Shown here: one piece after another, positions 38,679 to 46,669 of the stretch
Layout: every line of letters begins with the position of its first letter
How positions within the stretch are numbered: position 1 is the first letter of the stretch
From: CAIKMD01 sp036501365
GTDB taxonomy: Bacteria; Pseudomonadota; Alphaproteobacteria; ATCC43930; CGMCC-115725
Assembly: GCA_036501365.1 (NCBI GenBank)
Contig: DASYAL010000065.1
Location: forward strand, 1-64,000
Length of the DNA stretch: 64,000 bases
Direction of reading: 5' to 3'
Program-made: the position numbers and the translations under genes
The notes under the pieces: model-generated
Told to the model about the DNA's origin: nothing
Seen by the model: only the letters and a program-made list of their open reading frames with translations
The model's database searches: none

Positions 38679-39769
38679 TGATCGAATTTACGCAGGGCAA
38701 CCTGCTGGAATCCGACGCAGAGGCTTTGGTCAATACCGTCAACACCGTCGGCGTGATGGGCAAAGGCGTCGCCCTCATGTTCAAGGAGGCGTTTCCCGAG
38801 AATTTCGCTGCCTACGAGTCGGCGTGTAAGCGTCACGAGGTGCGGACGGGTCGGATGTTCGTAACTCATATCCAGCGGCTCGGCCAACCGGCAAAGTGGA
38901 TCATTAATTTCCCGACCAAGGAGAAGTGGTTCCAGCCATCGAAATACGAATGGATAGAGACGGGTCTAGCAGACCTTAAGCGCCTCATCATCGAGAAGAG
39001 TATTCATTCGATTGCGATTCCCCCTCTTGGATCCGGTAACGGACATCTCAAGTGGGAAAAGGTGCGACCGCTGATCGAAGCAGCATTAGGAGATCTCGAT
39101 CACATCCAAGTGATCGTTTATGAACCGACCGATCAGTATCAAAACGTTGCGAAGAGGACTGGCGTCGAGAAACTGACGCCGTCACGCGCACTTATAGCGG
39201 AGCTTGTGCGGCGCTACTGGATTTTGGGTATTGAGTGCACTTTGTTAGAAATACAAAAACTCGCGTATTTTATAGAGCGCTACATTGCAATTCTTGGCTT
39301 GCCGAATGAACTCGATTTGCGGTTCCAGGCCGACAAGTTTGGACCTTATGCGCCGAGATTATCTCATTTGCTGAACGCATTGGACGGTAGCTACTTGCAT
39401 TGCGAGAAGCGGATCGGTGACGCTGGTCCCTTTGACGTAATCTGGTTTACTGATGCCAAGAAGGATCGTGTCGCTTTGTACCTCGCGTCCGAAGCGAAGG
39501 TCTATCAGCCGGCGCTTGAAGCGACTACAGAGTTGATCAATGGATTCGAATCGCCTTTAGGAATGGAACTGCTCGCTACGGTGGATTGGCTTCTAAAGGT
39601 CGAGCATGTGCCCTCTACTGTAGAAGCAGTTAAGGTCGGACTGGCGAATTGGAGGGGTGGCGGACGTGAGGCGGCGCGAAGGAAACAGCGCTTGTTTAGC
39701 GAGCGCTTAATCACACTCGCGTTGGAGCGATTGGCGAGGCTCGACTATAGGTCAGCCACTAGTGACTAG
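38678..39769 (+). CDS. darG: DarG antitoxin: macrodomain DNA ADP-ribosylglycohydrolase
   Basis: Antitoxin of 363 residues. The N-terminal macrodomain (about 1-155) carries TQGNLLESDAEALVNTVNTV, GVMGKGVALMFKEAFPENF and IPPLGSGNGHLKW and removes ADP-ribose from DNA in characterised homologues. The C-terminal domain (about 165-360; SRALIAELVRRYWILGIECT, LLEIQKLAYFIERYIAILG) corresponds to the part that in other DarGs binds and blocks DarT. The ATG overlaps the darT stop, so the antitoxin is coupled to the toxin. The AT-rich composition matches darT. Intact, so the pair looks functional. Confidence 0.93.
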   Translation: MIEFTQGNLLESDAEALVNTVNTVGVMGKGVALMFKEAFPENFAAYESACKRHEVRTGRMFVTHIQRLGQPAKWIINFPTKEKWFQPSKYEWIETGLADLKRLIIEKSIHSIAIPPLGSGNGHLKWEKVRPLIEAALGDLDHIQVIVYEPTDQYQNVAKRTGVEKLTPSRALIAELVRRYWILGIECTLLEIQKLAYFIERYIAILGLPNELDLRFQADKFGPYAPRLSHLLNALDGSYLHCEKRIGDAGPFDVIWFTDAKKDRVALYLASEAKVYQPALEATTELINGFESPLGMELLATVDWLLKVEHVPSTVEAVKVGLANWRGGGREAARRKQRLFSERLITLALERLARLDYRSATSD

Positions 39770-39968
39770 TTTGGATGCGCGCTGACGGTGTCGTTGCACC
39801 GATGTAATCGCTGCCATCCCGCATTGATCTGTTTCAAAAAAATCCCCCTTGCTCCACCCGTGATTCGGCGCAACCATCATTCTCCAAATAACAGGCGTGG
39901 TCGAAGAGCCCGTCTGATCCTCGGGCAGGCTTTCGGCGCGCCGCAATGGACGCGAAGGAGGCGTGCAC

Positions 39969-41996
39969 ATGAGCGACAGACCTGCGGGGCCGCGTTGCGC
40001 GGCTTTGGTCGGCCCCTACCTCTCCGGCAAGACTACCCTGCTCGAGGCGTTGCTGTTCGCCTCGGGCACCATCAACCGGCGTGGCAGCCATAAAGACGGC
40101 AATACCGTCGGCGACGCGACGCCGGAAGCGCGCGCGCGGCAGATGTCGACCGAGATCAACGTCGCCCGCGCCAACTATCTCGACGATCCCTGGTGCTTCC
40201 TCGATTGCCCCGGCTCGGTCGAGCTCGCCTGGGAAGCGCAGAACGCGCTGCTCGCCGCCGATGTCGCGGTGGTTGTGTGCGAGCCCGAGATCGAGCGCGC
40301 CCTGACCCTCGGGCCGCTGTTCAAATTCCTCGACGATCATGAAATCCCGCACATGGTGTTCATCAACAAGATGGACACCGCTTCGGCGCGCGTCTCCGAG
40401 GTGCTGGCGGCGCTGCAAGGCGTGTCGCAGCGGCCGTTGGTGCTGCGCGAAGTGCCGACATCGAGCGGCGACCATCCCGACGGCTATGTCGATCTCGTCA
40501 GCGAGCGCGCCTACAAATACAAGCCCGGCCAGGCTTCCGATCTCATCAAGCTGCCGGACGAGATGCTCGACGAAGAGAAGACGGCGCGCGCCGGTCTGGT
40601 CGAGAAGCTCGCCGATTTCGACGACAAGCTCTTGGAGCAGTTGCTCGAAGACGTGCAGCCCTCGAAAGCGGACATCTATCGCCATCTGACGCAGAATCTG
40701 CGCCGCGACCTGATCGTGCCGGTGTTCCTCGGCGTTGCGGCGCAGGATCACGGCGTGCGCCGCTTGCTCAAGGCGCTGCGCCACGAGACGCCCGAGGTCG
40801 CGACCACCGCGGCGCGGCTGAAGCTCGATCCGAAATCGCGCGATACCGTCGCCAATGTGATCAAGACCTATCACCCGCCCAATGCCGGCAAGCTGTCGCT
40901 GGCGCGGGTGTGGAGCGGCCAGGTGACCGAAGGCATGAGCCTCAACGGCGTGCGCGTCGCCGGCGTGTTGAAGCTGATCGGCGCGCAGTCGAGCAAGGTC
41001 GCGTCGGCCGGGCCGGGCGAAGTGGTGGCGCTGGCGCGGCTCGAAGGCATTCCGACCGGCACGGTGCTGTCGAGCGGCACGGCGCCGCAATTTCCGAAGC
41101 TGCCGATCCCGACGCCGGTTTACGGCCTCGCCATCGCGGCGCAGAACCGCAACGACGACGTCAAGCTCTCGGGCGCGCTGCAGCGTCTGATGGAGGAAGA
41201 TCCGACGCTGTCGATCGAGCACAATGCCGAGACGCAGGAGCAGGTGCTGCAAGGCCAGGGCGACATCCATCTCCAGATCGCGCTCGAGCGCCTGAAGCAT
41301 CGCTTCAACCTCGGGACGATCGCGCGCAAGCCGCAGGTGCCCTACAAAGAGACGATCAAGCTGCCGGGCTCGATCCATTCGCGCTTCAAGCGCCAATCGG
41401 GCGGCCATGGCCAGTTCGCCGATATCCAGATCGAGATCAAGCCGCTGCCGCGCGGCACCGGCCATGTCTTCAAGGACGCGGTGGTCGGCGGCGCGATCCC
41501 GCGCAACTACATCCCGGCGGTCGAGGAGGGGGTGGCGGAATATCTCAAGCGCGGCCCGCTCGGCTTCGCCGTGGTCGACGTGGCGGTGACGCTGATCACC
41601 GGCCAGTTCCACGACGTCGATAGCTCGGACCAGGCGTTCAAGACGGTGGCGCGCCAGGCGATGAGCGAGGCGATGCCGAAATGCAATCCGGTGCTGTTGG
41701 AGCCGGTTTGCCATGTCGGCATCGCGGTGCCGAACGCCTTCACCTCGCGGGTGCAGCGCATCGTCTCCGGCCGCCGCGGCCAGATCCTCGGCTTCGACGG
41801 CAAGGAAGGCTGGGACGGCTGGGATCAGGTCGAGGCCAATATGCCGATGTCGGAGCTGCACGACCTGATCGTCGAGCTGCGCTCGGTGACCTTGGGCGTC
41901 GGCACCTATGGCGCGCGCTTCGATCATCTGCAGGAGCTGACCGGCAAGCTCGCCGAGAAAGTGCTGCAGACCCGCGCCGGCGAGGCCGCGCAATAG
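39969..41996 (+). CDS. elongation factor G-like paralogue
   Basis: A 675-residue translational-GTPase-family protein with all five EF-G domains but altered GTPase motifs: P-loop GPYLSGKTTL, G3 LDCPGSVEL (the catalytic histidine of DXXGH is serine), a weak switch I (MSTEINVARANY), and G4 INKMD intact. Domain IV and V regions are recognisable (FKRQSGGHGQFADIQIEIKP; GFAVVDVAVTLITGQFHDVD). AAGGAGG lies seven bases before the chosen ATG. EF-G-like proteins of this kind are common beside canonical FusA in alphaproteobacteria; the role is unclear. GC returns to the backbone level right after darG. Confidence 0.88.
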   Translation: MSDRPAGPRCAALVGPYLSGKTTLLEALLFASGTINRRGSHKDGNTVGDATPEARARQMSTEINVARANYLDDPWCFLDCPGSVELAWEAQNALLAADVAVVVCEPEIERALTLGPLFKFLDDHEIPHMVFINKMDTASARVSEVLAALQGVSQRPLVLREVPTSSGDHPDGYVDLVSERAYKYKPGQASDLIKLPDEMLDEEKTARAGLVEKLADFDDKLLEQLLEDVQPSKADIYRHLTQNLRRDLIVPVFLGVAAQDHGVRRLLKALRHETPEVATTAARLKLDPKSRDTVANVIKTYHPPNAGKLSLARVWSGQVTEGMSLNGVRVAGVLKLIGAQSSKVASAGPGEVVALARLEGIPTGTVLSSGTAPQFPKLPIPTPVYGLAIAAQNRNDDVKLSGALQRLMEEDPTLSIEHNAETQEQVLQGQGDIHLQIALERLKHRFNLGTIARKPQVPYKETIKLPGSIHSRFKRQSGGHGQFADIQIEIKPLPRGTGHVFKDAVVGGAIPRNYIPAVEEGVAEYLKRGPLGFAVVDVAVTLITGQFHDVDSSDQAFKTVARQAMSEAMPKCNPVLLEPVCHVGIAVPNAFTSRVQRIVSGRRGQILGFDGKEGWDGWDQVEANMPMSELHDLIVELRSVTLGVGTYGARFDHLQELTGKLAEKVLQTRAGEAAQ

Positions 41997-42021
41997 TCAA
42001 GCGCGGTCGGGGTCGACGTCT

Positions 42022-42058
42022 CTCTCCCACGAAATGGGAGAGGGATGTCCCATTTTTT
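42022..42058 (+). terminator. hairpin and T-run after the EF-G-like gene
   Basis: CTCTCCCA-CGAAA-TGGGAGAG forms an eight-pair stem 25 bases after the stop, with a T6 run ten bases further. The T-run overlaps the stop of the convergent small gene. Likely an intrinsic terminator for the rightward gene. Confidence 0.55.
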
Positions 42059-42281
42059 ATCCCGGCTTTCTGCGCTGGCTCCAATTCGGCCGGGCCGATG
42101 ACAGCGTCCCCGTCGCGATTTGCTTCTTGTGCCGCTCGATCCACGCGTCCGCCTTCGCTTGCGTGTCGAAGCCGCTGACCTTGGTCGGCTTGGTTTCCGG
42201 AATCGCCACCTCAACCGCGAACGAGTTGTCCGCGAGCGCGATCAGGTTGTACGTGGCGTTGACGTGAGGATGATCTGCCAT
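42057..42281 (-). CDS. small conserved hypothetical protein
   Basis: A 74-residue cytosolic protein with an antiparallel-strand-like pattern (YNLIALADNSFAVEVAIPET) then a helix (GFDTQAKADAWIERHKKQIA). Very similar short proteins with DGSFAVEV and AEAWIAXHK patterns occur widely in alphaproteobacteria as uncharacterised proteins. The ATG at 42281 (MADHPHVNATYN) is preferred to an upstream start six codons earlier. It is convergent with the EF-G-like gene and divergent from msrP. Confidence 0.7.
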   Translation of the reverse strand: MADHPHVNATYNLIALADNSFAVEVAIPETKPTKVSGFDTQAKADAWIERHKKQIATGTLSSARPNWSQRRKPG

Positions 42282-42596
42282 GAGCGAGGATAGCACCATG
42301 ATGTGAATCGGAGGCGCGGAAAGACGGGCAATTGCCGATAGAGAATTTGGGATTCGGCGGCAATACGCGCGTTATGATAACGCCCTCGCCTTGAACCGGT
42401 TCCGCCCGCGCCCTGCGATGGCGCTCGCAGGCGAGCCGACCGCTCATACCCGACCGTTAATCAATTGTCAGACAGGGCAGGGACGTAACCTTTTTCCGCG
42501 CCGCTGCGTATACTCCGATAGGCGCCGCTCGCCGTTCTGTGATTTGCGGCGCCGCGGCGCCGGCATCAGGCTGGCGGGCGGTATTGGAGGTCGGTG

Positions 42597-43583
42597 ATGT
42601 TGATCAAGGTGAAACGCGGCTGGGAAATGCGCGAGAGCGAGGCGACGCCCGAGGCGGCCTTCCTCAACCGGCGCGACCTGGTGAAGGCGATGGGCGTGGG
42701 CAGCATCCTCGCGGCAAGCGGCATCGCCGCGCCGCTCGGCCAAGCCTTCGCCGCCGACAAGGGCGCCGCCGAGGCCGATCCCTCGGCCGGCCTTTACCCC
42801 GCCAAGCGCAACGACACATACACGATCGACCGGCCGGTCACCGACGCCAAGTACTCGACCGACTACAACAACTTCTACGAATACGGCGAGGACAAGGACA
42901 TCGCCGCGGCGGCGCAGCAGCTGAAGATCCGGCCGTGGACGTTGACGATCGACGGCATGGTCGAGAAGCCGATGACCATCGGCATCGACGACCTCCTGAA
43001 GCAAATGCCGCTCGAGGAGCGGCTCTATCGCCATCGCTGCGTCGAGGCGTGGTCGATGGCGGTGCCGTGGACCGGCTTTCCCCTGAAGAGCTTCGTCGAC
43101 ATGGCGAAGCCGCTCGCGAGCGCGACCTATCTTGTGATGACCACCTTCAAGGACGTGTCGATGGCGCCGGGGCAGAAGATGTTCTGGTATCCGTGGCCCT
43201 ATATCGAGGGCCTGACCATGGCCGAGGCGACCAACGAGCTGTCCTTCCTGGTCACCGGCATGTACGGCCATCCGACGCCGAAGCAGGACGGCGCGCCGCT
43301 GCGCCTCGTCACCCCGTGGAAATACGGCTTCAAGTCGATCAAGTCGATCGTCAAGTTCACCTTCACCGACAAGCGGCCGGTGTCGTTCTGGGAGAAGCTG
43401 TCGTCGACCGAATACGGCTTCTGGGCGAACGTCAATCCGGCCGTGCCGCATCCGCGCTGGAGCCAGGCGACCGAGCGGGTGCTCGGCACCAACGAACGGG
43501 TTCCGACCCTGATCTGGAACGGCTACGGGCCGTTCGTCGCGCCCCTCTACGACAACCTCAAAGGCGAGAGGCTCTTCACCTGA
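42597..43583 (+). CDS. msrP: protein-methionine-sulfoxide reductase, molybdoenzyme subunit
   Basis: Periplasmic molybdopterin enzyme (formerly YedY) that repairs oxidised methionines in envelope proteins. The 328-residue precursor has a Tat signal, NRRDLVKAMGVGSILAAS with twin Arg at residues 25-26, ending before AADKG. The Mo-ligating cysteine is in YRHRCVEAWSMAVPW; YNNFYEYGEDKD and HPRWSQATERVLG are family stretches. GGAGG lies six bases before the ATG. The usual heme-membrane partner msrQ does not follow, which is unusual. The 315-base gap upstream holds no gene; TATACT at 42509 may be part of its promoter. Confidence 0.93.
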   Translation: MLIKVKRGWEMRESEATPEAAFLNRRDLVKAMGVGSILAASGIAAPLGQAFAADKGAAEADPSAGLYPAKRNDTYTIDRPVTDAKYSTDYNNFYEYGEDKDIAAAAQQLKIRPWTLTIDGMVEKPMTIGIDDLLKQMPLEERLYRHRCVEAWSMAVPWTGFPLKSFVDMAKPLASATYLVMTTFKDVSMAPGQKMFWYPWPYIEGLTMAEATNELSFLVTGMYGHPTPKQDGAPLRLVTPWKYGFKSIKSIVKFTFTDKRPVSFWEKLSSTEYGFWANVNPAVPHPRWSQATERVLGTNERVPTLIWNGYGPFVAPLYDNLKGERLFT

Positions 43584-43639
43584 ATCAAAGGGCTAAGCAT
43601 CGAATCTCGTTAAGAAAATCAGAAAATTTATAGAACCTA

Positions 43640-43668
43640 TTGTAAACAATCGCTTCTTTTGCTAGGCT
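43640..43668 (+). promoter_or_regulatory. sigma-70-like promoter of the small lipoprotein gene
   Basis: TTGTAA, a 17-base spacer and TAGGCT lie in an AT-rich stretch 30 bases before the lipoprotein start. This suggests that the lipoprotein is transcribed independently of msrP. Confidence 0.5.
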
Positions 43669-43697
43669 CCGAGCACCTTTAGACGCGAGGAGCTTCC

Positions 43698-43934
43698 ATG
43701 CGCATTTCCACGGTCCTGGTTTTCGGTGCGGCGCTACTGCTGTCGGCTTGCGGCCAGACCACGACCGATCGCGCGCTGACCGGCGCCGGCATTGGCGCCG
43801 CGGGCGGCGCCCTGCTCGGCTCGGTGGTGGGCGCCCCGATGATCGGTGCGCTGGCGGGCGGCGCGGTCGGCGCGACCGCGGGCGCGGCGACCGATCCGTC
43901 GCAGATCTATCTCGGCCAGCCGGTCTGGAAGTAA
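43698..43934 (+). CDS. small glycine-zipper lipoprotein
   Basis: A 78-residue precursor with signal MRISTVLVFGAALLLSAC and a lipobox cysteine at residue 18. The rest is a hydrophobic glycine zipper (GAGIGAAGGALLGSVVGAP) ending DPSQIYLGQPVWK. Such proteins insert in the outer membrane and are often induced by envelope stress. GAGGAG lies seven bases upstream. It has its own promoter-like sequence. Function unknown. Confidence 0.85.
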   Translation: MRISTVLVFGAALLLSACGQTTTDRALTGAGIGAAGGALLGSVVGAPMIGALAGGAVGATAGAATDPSQIYLGQPVWK

Positions 43935-43942
43935 CGCCTCGA

Positions 43943-43956
43943 CGGGCAATTGCCCG
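43943..43956. terminator. palindromes after the lipoprotein gene
   Basis: CGGGCA-AT-TGCCCG is a perfect inverted repeat nine bases past the stop; a second hairpin, GGCGCG/CGCGCC with a seven-base loop, is at 43969-43987. There is no T-run, so a termination role is plausible only. Confidence 0.35.
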
Positions 43957-43988
43957 CGAAAGATAATCGGCGCGGGCTTCTCGCGCCG

Positions 43989-44153
43989 CTAAATAGTTGC
44001 GTTGCTATCGGCGGCCGTGGCGAGGCGCTCGAATTGGTCCGCCAGCTCGGCCAGTTCCGCCTTGACCTCGGAATGGATCACCAGACTGATCAAGGCGCGA
44101 ATCTGCCGCGCTTGCTCGCGATAATAGATTGCTCGAGATTCGCCGTCCGCCAT
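43989..44153 (-). CDS. short helical protein, alphaproteobacterial RxxYYRxQA type
   Basis: A 54-residue ORF: MADGESRAIYYREQARQIRA, then LISLVIHSEVKAELAELADQ, then FERLATAADSNATI. The pattern YYRXQAXXXRXL...S...V...L..LA..FERLA matches a common family of short hypothetical helical proteins in Hyphomicrobiales and relatives. The match is recalled, not computed. No strong ribosome-binding site. Function unknown. Confidence 0.6.
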   Translation of the reverse strand: MADGESRAIYYREQARQIRALISLVIHSEVKAELAELADQFERLATAADSNATI

Positions 44154-44367
44154 CGATACGACCGATCTTGCCCCGCCCGGTTGTTAGCAGAACAAGCAAA
44201 TAGGGCGATGTTATGACGGTTTGGCAGAAGCGACCGGCGACTGCCAAGCCGACGTTGGTTTGGCGTCGACGCTGAAGGCTCGACAGCGGATTTCGAGCGC
44301 GCGTTTAGTCGAGTGCGCGTTTAAGAGGATCGCGAAAGAGAGGTCGCAGCCCTGCGGCCCGGAAAGC

Positions 44368-44478
44368 TTAGCGTCGCGCTGCTTGCTCGTGCTCGGCCAG
44401 CTGCGCCAATAATTCGGACTGCTCGGCGATAGTGAACAGCGTCGCTTGCGAGTCCGCGGCGGTCATTTCGGACGCCAT
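44368..44478 (-). CDS. very short ORF, possible remnant of the same small family
   Basis: A 36-residue frame beginning MASEMTAADSQATLFTIAEQ and ending LLAQLAEHEQAARR, with GGAAG upstream. It resembles the second half of the small protein encoded at 43989 (AXXMTXXXXXAXLXXIAEQXEXLA). The frame is open further upstream without an ATG, through TetR-operator DNA, so this may be a 5'-truncated copy. Confidence 0.35.
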   Translation of the reverse strand: MASEMTAADSQATLFTIAEQSELLAQLAEHEQAARR

Positions 44479-44554
44479 CACGCGCGCTTCTTCCGCTGGC
44501 GAGCCGGCAACCGGCGCGCAAACAACGCGGCCGAGTTCGTGGTATTTGGTTTTT

Positions 44555-44570
44555 GATACGTTGACGTATC
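44555..44570 (+). promoter_or_regulatory. palindromic operator overlapping the VOC-tetR promoter
   Basis: GATACGT-TG-ACGTATC is a perfect 16-base inverted repeat. Its right half contains the -35 element TTGACG (44561-44566), spaced 17 bases from TACGTT, and GATACGT recurs at 44582. The VOC gene begins 48 bases downstream and a TetR gene follows it, so this is most likely the TetR operator for autoregulation. Confidence 0.6.
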
Positions 44571-44617
44571 GCTACGAAACGGATACGTTCTATAAATCAA
44601 AAGAGGAGGAGGCAGCC

Positions 44618-45034
44618 ATGGCGGCCTGTTTTCGCTACATCGTCAACGACGTCGACGCATCGATCGCCTTCTACACACAGCATCTCGGCTTCAAGCTCGA
44701 GATGCATCCGGCGCCGCCTTTCGCCGAGATCTCGCGCGGCGAGATGCATCTCTACCTGACGCAGCCCTCGGGCCGCGGTGCCGGCGGCGGCGCGCCGTTG
44801 CCTTCGGGCGAGCAGCAGGCGCCTGGCGGCTGGAACCGGATTCATCTCATCGTCGACGATCTCGACGCGACGATCGCGAAGCTCAAAGCCGCGGGCGCGC
44901 GCTTCCGCAACGCGGTCGTGCAAGGCACCGGCGGCAAGCAGATCCTGCTCGAGGATCCCTCGGGCAATCTCGTCGAGCTGTTCGAGCCGAATACCGCCGC
45001 CTATCGCGGGCCGGGTTCGGCGGGCAAGGCTTAA
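44618..45034 (+). CDS. VOC-family (glyoxalase/bleomycin-resistance fold) protein
   Basis: A 138-residue protein with one pair of beta-alpha-beta-beta-beta modules: FRYIVNDVDASIAFYTQHLG in the first and IHLIVDDLDATIAKLKAAGA in the second, ending LLEDPSGNLVELFEPNTAAY with the metal-binding glutamate. An AGAGGAGGAGG ribosome-binding site precedes the ATG at 44618; the longer open frame crosses the operator and is rejected. It forms an operon with the TetR gene 12 bases later. Dioxygenase, lyase or antibiotic binding are all possible. Confidence 0.85.
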   Translation: MAACFRYIVNDVDASIAFYTQHLGFKLEMHPAPPFAEISRGEMHLYLTQPSGRGAGGGAPLPSGEQQAPGGWNRIHLIVDDLDATIAKLKAAGARFRNAVVQGTGGKQILLEDPSGNLVELFEPNTAAYRGPGSAGKA

Positions 45035-45046
45035 AGCCGCTCCCCC

Positions 45047-45643
45047 GTGGCGGCGGCGGCGCGGCGCGCGGTCGATCCCGGGCCCGATCCCCGTATCGCG
45101 CGCTCGCGGCAGGTCATCCTCGCGGCGGCGCTTGATGAGCTCGGCGCGGTCGGCTATGGCGGTTTCGCCATCGAATCGGTGGCGGCGCGCGCCGGCGTCG
45201 GCAAGTCGACGATCTATCGCCACTGGCCGGACAAGCTGGCGCTGATCGCCGACGCCTTCGAGACGCTGCATCAGGCCGGCGGTCCCGATCTCGCCGCCGG
45301 CACGGCGCGCGAGAAGCTCGAGCGCATCCTGCGCCATGTCGCCGCGATCGTCGCCGATTCGCCGTTCTCGGCCTGCTTGCCGGCGCTGATCGACGGCGCG
45401 GCGCGCGACCGCGCGCTGCGGCGCTTCCACCATCGCTTCCAGGCCGAGGCGCGCCGGCCGCTGATCGCGCTGATCGCGTCCGGGATCGCGAGCGGCGATT
45501 TCCCCGCGGCGCTCGATCCCGAGCTCGCGGCCGAGGCCTTGCTCGGCGCGATCTTCTTTCGCCGGTTGATGACGGAAAAGGCTTTCGCGCCGGCCGAGAC
45601 CGGCGCGCTGATCGAGACGGTGATGGGGCCGCGCGCCAGTTAG
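45047..45643 (+). CDS. TetR/AcrR-family regulator
   Basis: A 198-residue repressor with an N-terminal helix-turn-helix (ILAAALDELGAVGYGGFAIE, VAARAGVGKSTIYRHWPDKL) and an AcrR-like C-terminal domain (FHHRFQAEARRPLIALIASG). It starts with GTG 12 bases after the VOC gene, so it is cotranscribed and probably controls the operator at 44555. The ligand is unknown, presumably related to the VOC protein's substrate. Confidence 0.87.
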   Translation: MAAAARRAVDPGPDPRIARSRQVILAAALDELGAVGYGGFAIESVAARAGVGKSTIYRHWPDKLALIADAFETLHQAGGPDLAAGTAREKLERILRHVAAIVADSPFSACLPALIDGAARDRALRRFHHRFQAEARRPLIALIASGIASGDFPAALDPELAAEALLGAIFFRRLMTEKAFAPAETGALIETVMGPRAS

Positions 45644-45975
45644 GCGTTGAGCTGCACGCTATGCGCCTTCAGCCAGTCCGCGAGAACGATCACCGCGCCG
45701 CTCACCGCGACCGAGGAAGGCTGCGCCGGCGGCGGCGCGATGGCCGGTGCGATCGGCTCGATGGCCGCGGCGCGCGGCTGCGCCGGCTCGCTGCGCCACG
45801 CCCAGAGAATGGCGAGGATCAGGGCGATGAGCGCGGCGGTCAGGCCGGTGATGCCGAAGGTCGCGGCTTCCGGCGGCGAATTGGTCGCGGCCGCCATCGC
45901 CGCCACCGCGACATTGGCGGCGATCACCGGCGCCGCGACCGCGATCGCGACGACAACCGCCTTGCCTCGATTCAT
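45640..45975 (-). CDS. small membrane protein with two hydrophobic helices
   Basis: A 111-residue protein: MNRGKAVVVAIAVAAPVIAA begins the first helix and FGITGLTAALIALILAILWA is the second. A proline/alanine-rich stretch (APAIAPPPAQPSSVAVSG) and a short amphipathic tail (VIVLADWLKAHSVQLNA) follow. GGGGGA lies upstream of the ATG at 45975. Its stop overlaps the end of the convergent TetR gene by four bases. No family recognised. Confidence 0.55.
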   Translation of the reverse strand: MNRGKAVVVAIAVAAPVIAANVAVAAMAAATNSPPEAATFGITGLTAALIALILAILWAWRSEPAQPRAAAIEPIAPAIAPPPAQPSSVAVSGAVIVLADWLKAHSVQLNA

Positions 45976-46113
45976 GCGCGAATGTCCCCCGTCGATGTTG
46001 CATAACATGCAACGACGCGCGGAGTCCAAGAAATGCCGTGATGCAGCGCGGAATCCTGGCAACGCTTAGCGCGACTTGCGCCTGAACCGGCGCGGCTCTA
46101 TCGCTGGCGCGCG

Positions 46114-46578
46114 ATGGAGTCCGTCTGGCCGGCGCTCGGCCCCTTCTATGCGACGATCACGCCCTGGGCCGAGGCGCTGCTGCGCGCCTGGTGCGGCCTC
46201 GCGTTGCTGCCCCATGGCATGCGCTGTTTCTTCGGCTGGTTCCCCAATTCCGGCTCGCGCATCCTCAGCCCGGCGCTGCTCGCTTCCGGGATCGAGCGCT
46301 CGGGCTTTCGCCCCGGCCGTTTCTGGGCGGTCGTCATCGCGCTGGTCGAGTTCGTCGCCGGCCCGGCGCTGGCGCTCGGCCTCTTCACCCGGCTGGCGGC
46401 GCTGCTGATCTTTCTGTTCTTCCTCGGCGCCGCCTACGACCATCTGCGTTTCGACGGCTATTTCTGGAACAAGCTCGGCATGGAATATCCCGCGCTCTGG
46501 GGCCTGGTCGCGCTTTATTTCGCCTGCGCCGGCGGTGGCGCGATCGCGCTCGACCGGCTGCTCGGCGCCGCGTTCTAG
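46114..46578 (+). CDS. DoxX-family membrane protein
   Basis: A 154-residue inner-membrane protein with four predicted helices, including LLRAWCGLALLPHGMRCFFG, FWAVVIALVEFVAGPALALG and LAALLIFLFFLGAAYDHLRF. The pattern of an Arg-Xaa-Gly-like first helix, FXXG and a conserved GG in the third helix fits DoxX/DoxD. These proteins are associated with thiosulfate:quinone oxidoreductase or oxidative-stress complexes, but most are uncharacterised. No partner gene nearby. Confidence 0.8.
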   Translation: MESVWPALGPFYATITPWAEALLRAWCGLALLPHGMRCFFGWFPNSGSRILSPALLASGIERSGFRPGRFWAVVIALVEFVAGPALALGLFTRLAALLIFLFFLGAAYDHLRFDGYFWNKLGMEYPALWGLVALYFACAGGGAIALDRLLGAAF

Positions 46579-46669
46579 CGCGCCGCTTTCCTTGCCAAGC
46601 GCGGCATGAATGTTCATGCTGCGATGAAGGCTGCGGCACGGAAACCGCGCGCACAACCGGGAGGATGCA

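Noticed and set aside
39834..41993. 719-codon minus-strand frame opposite the EF-G-like gene
   Set aside because: Antisense shadow; the plus-strand product has all EF-G domains and a strong ribosome-binding site.
44432..44617. Upstream start for the VOC protein
   Set aside because: It would place the operator and promoter inside the coding region; the ATG at 44618 has a strong ribosome-binding site and starts the fold.
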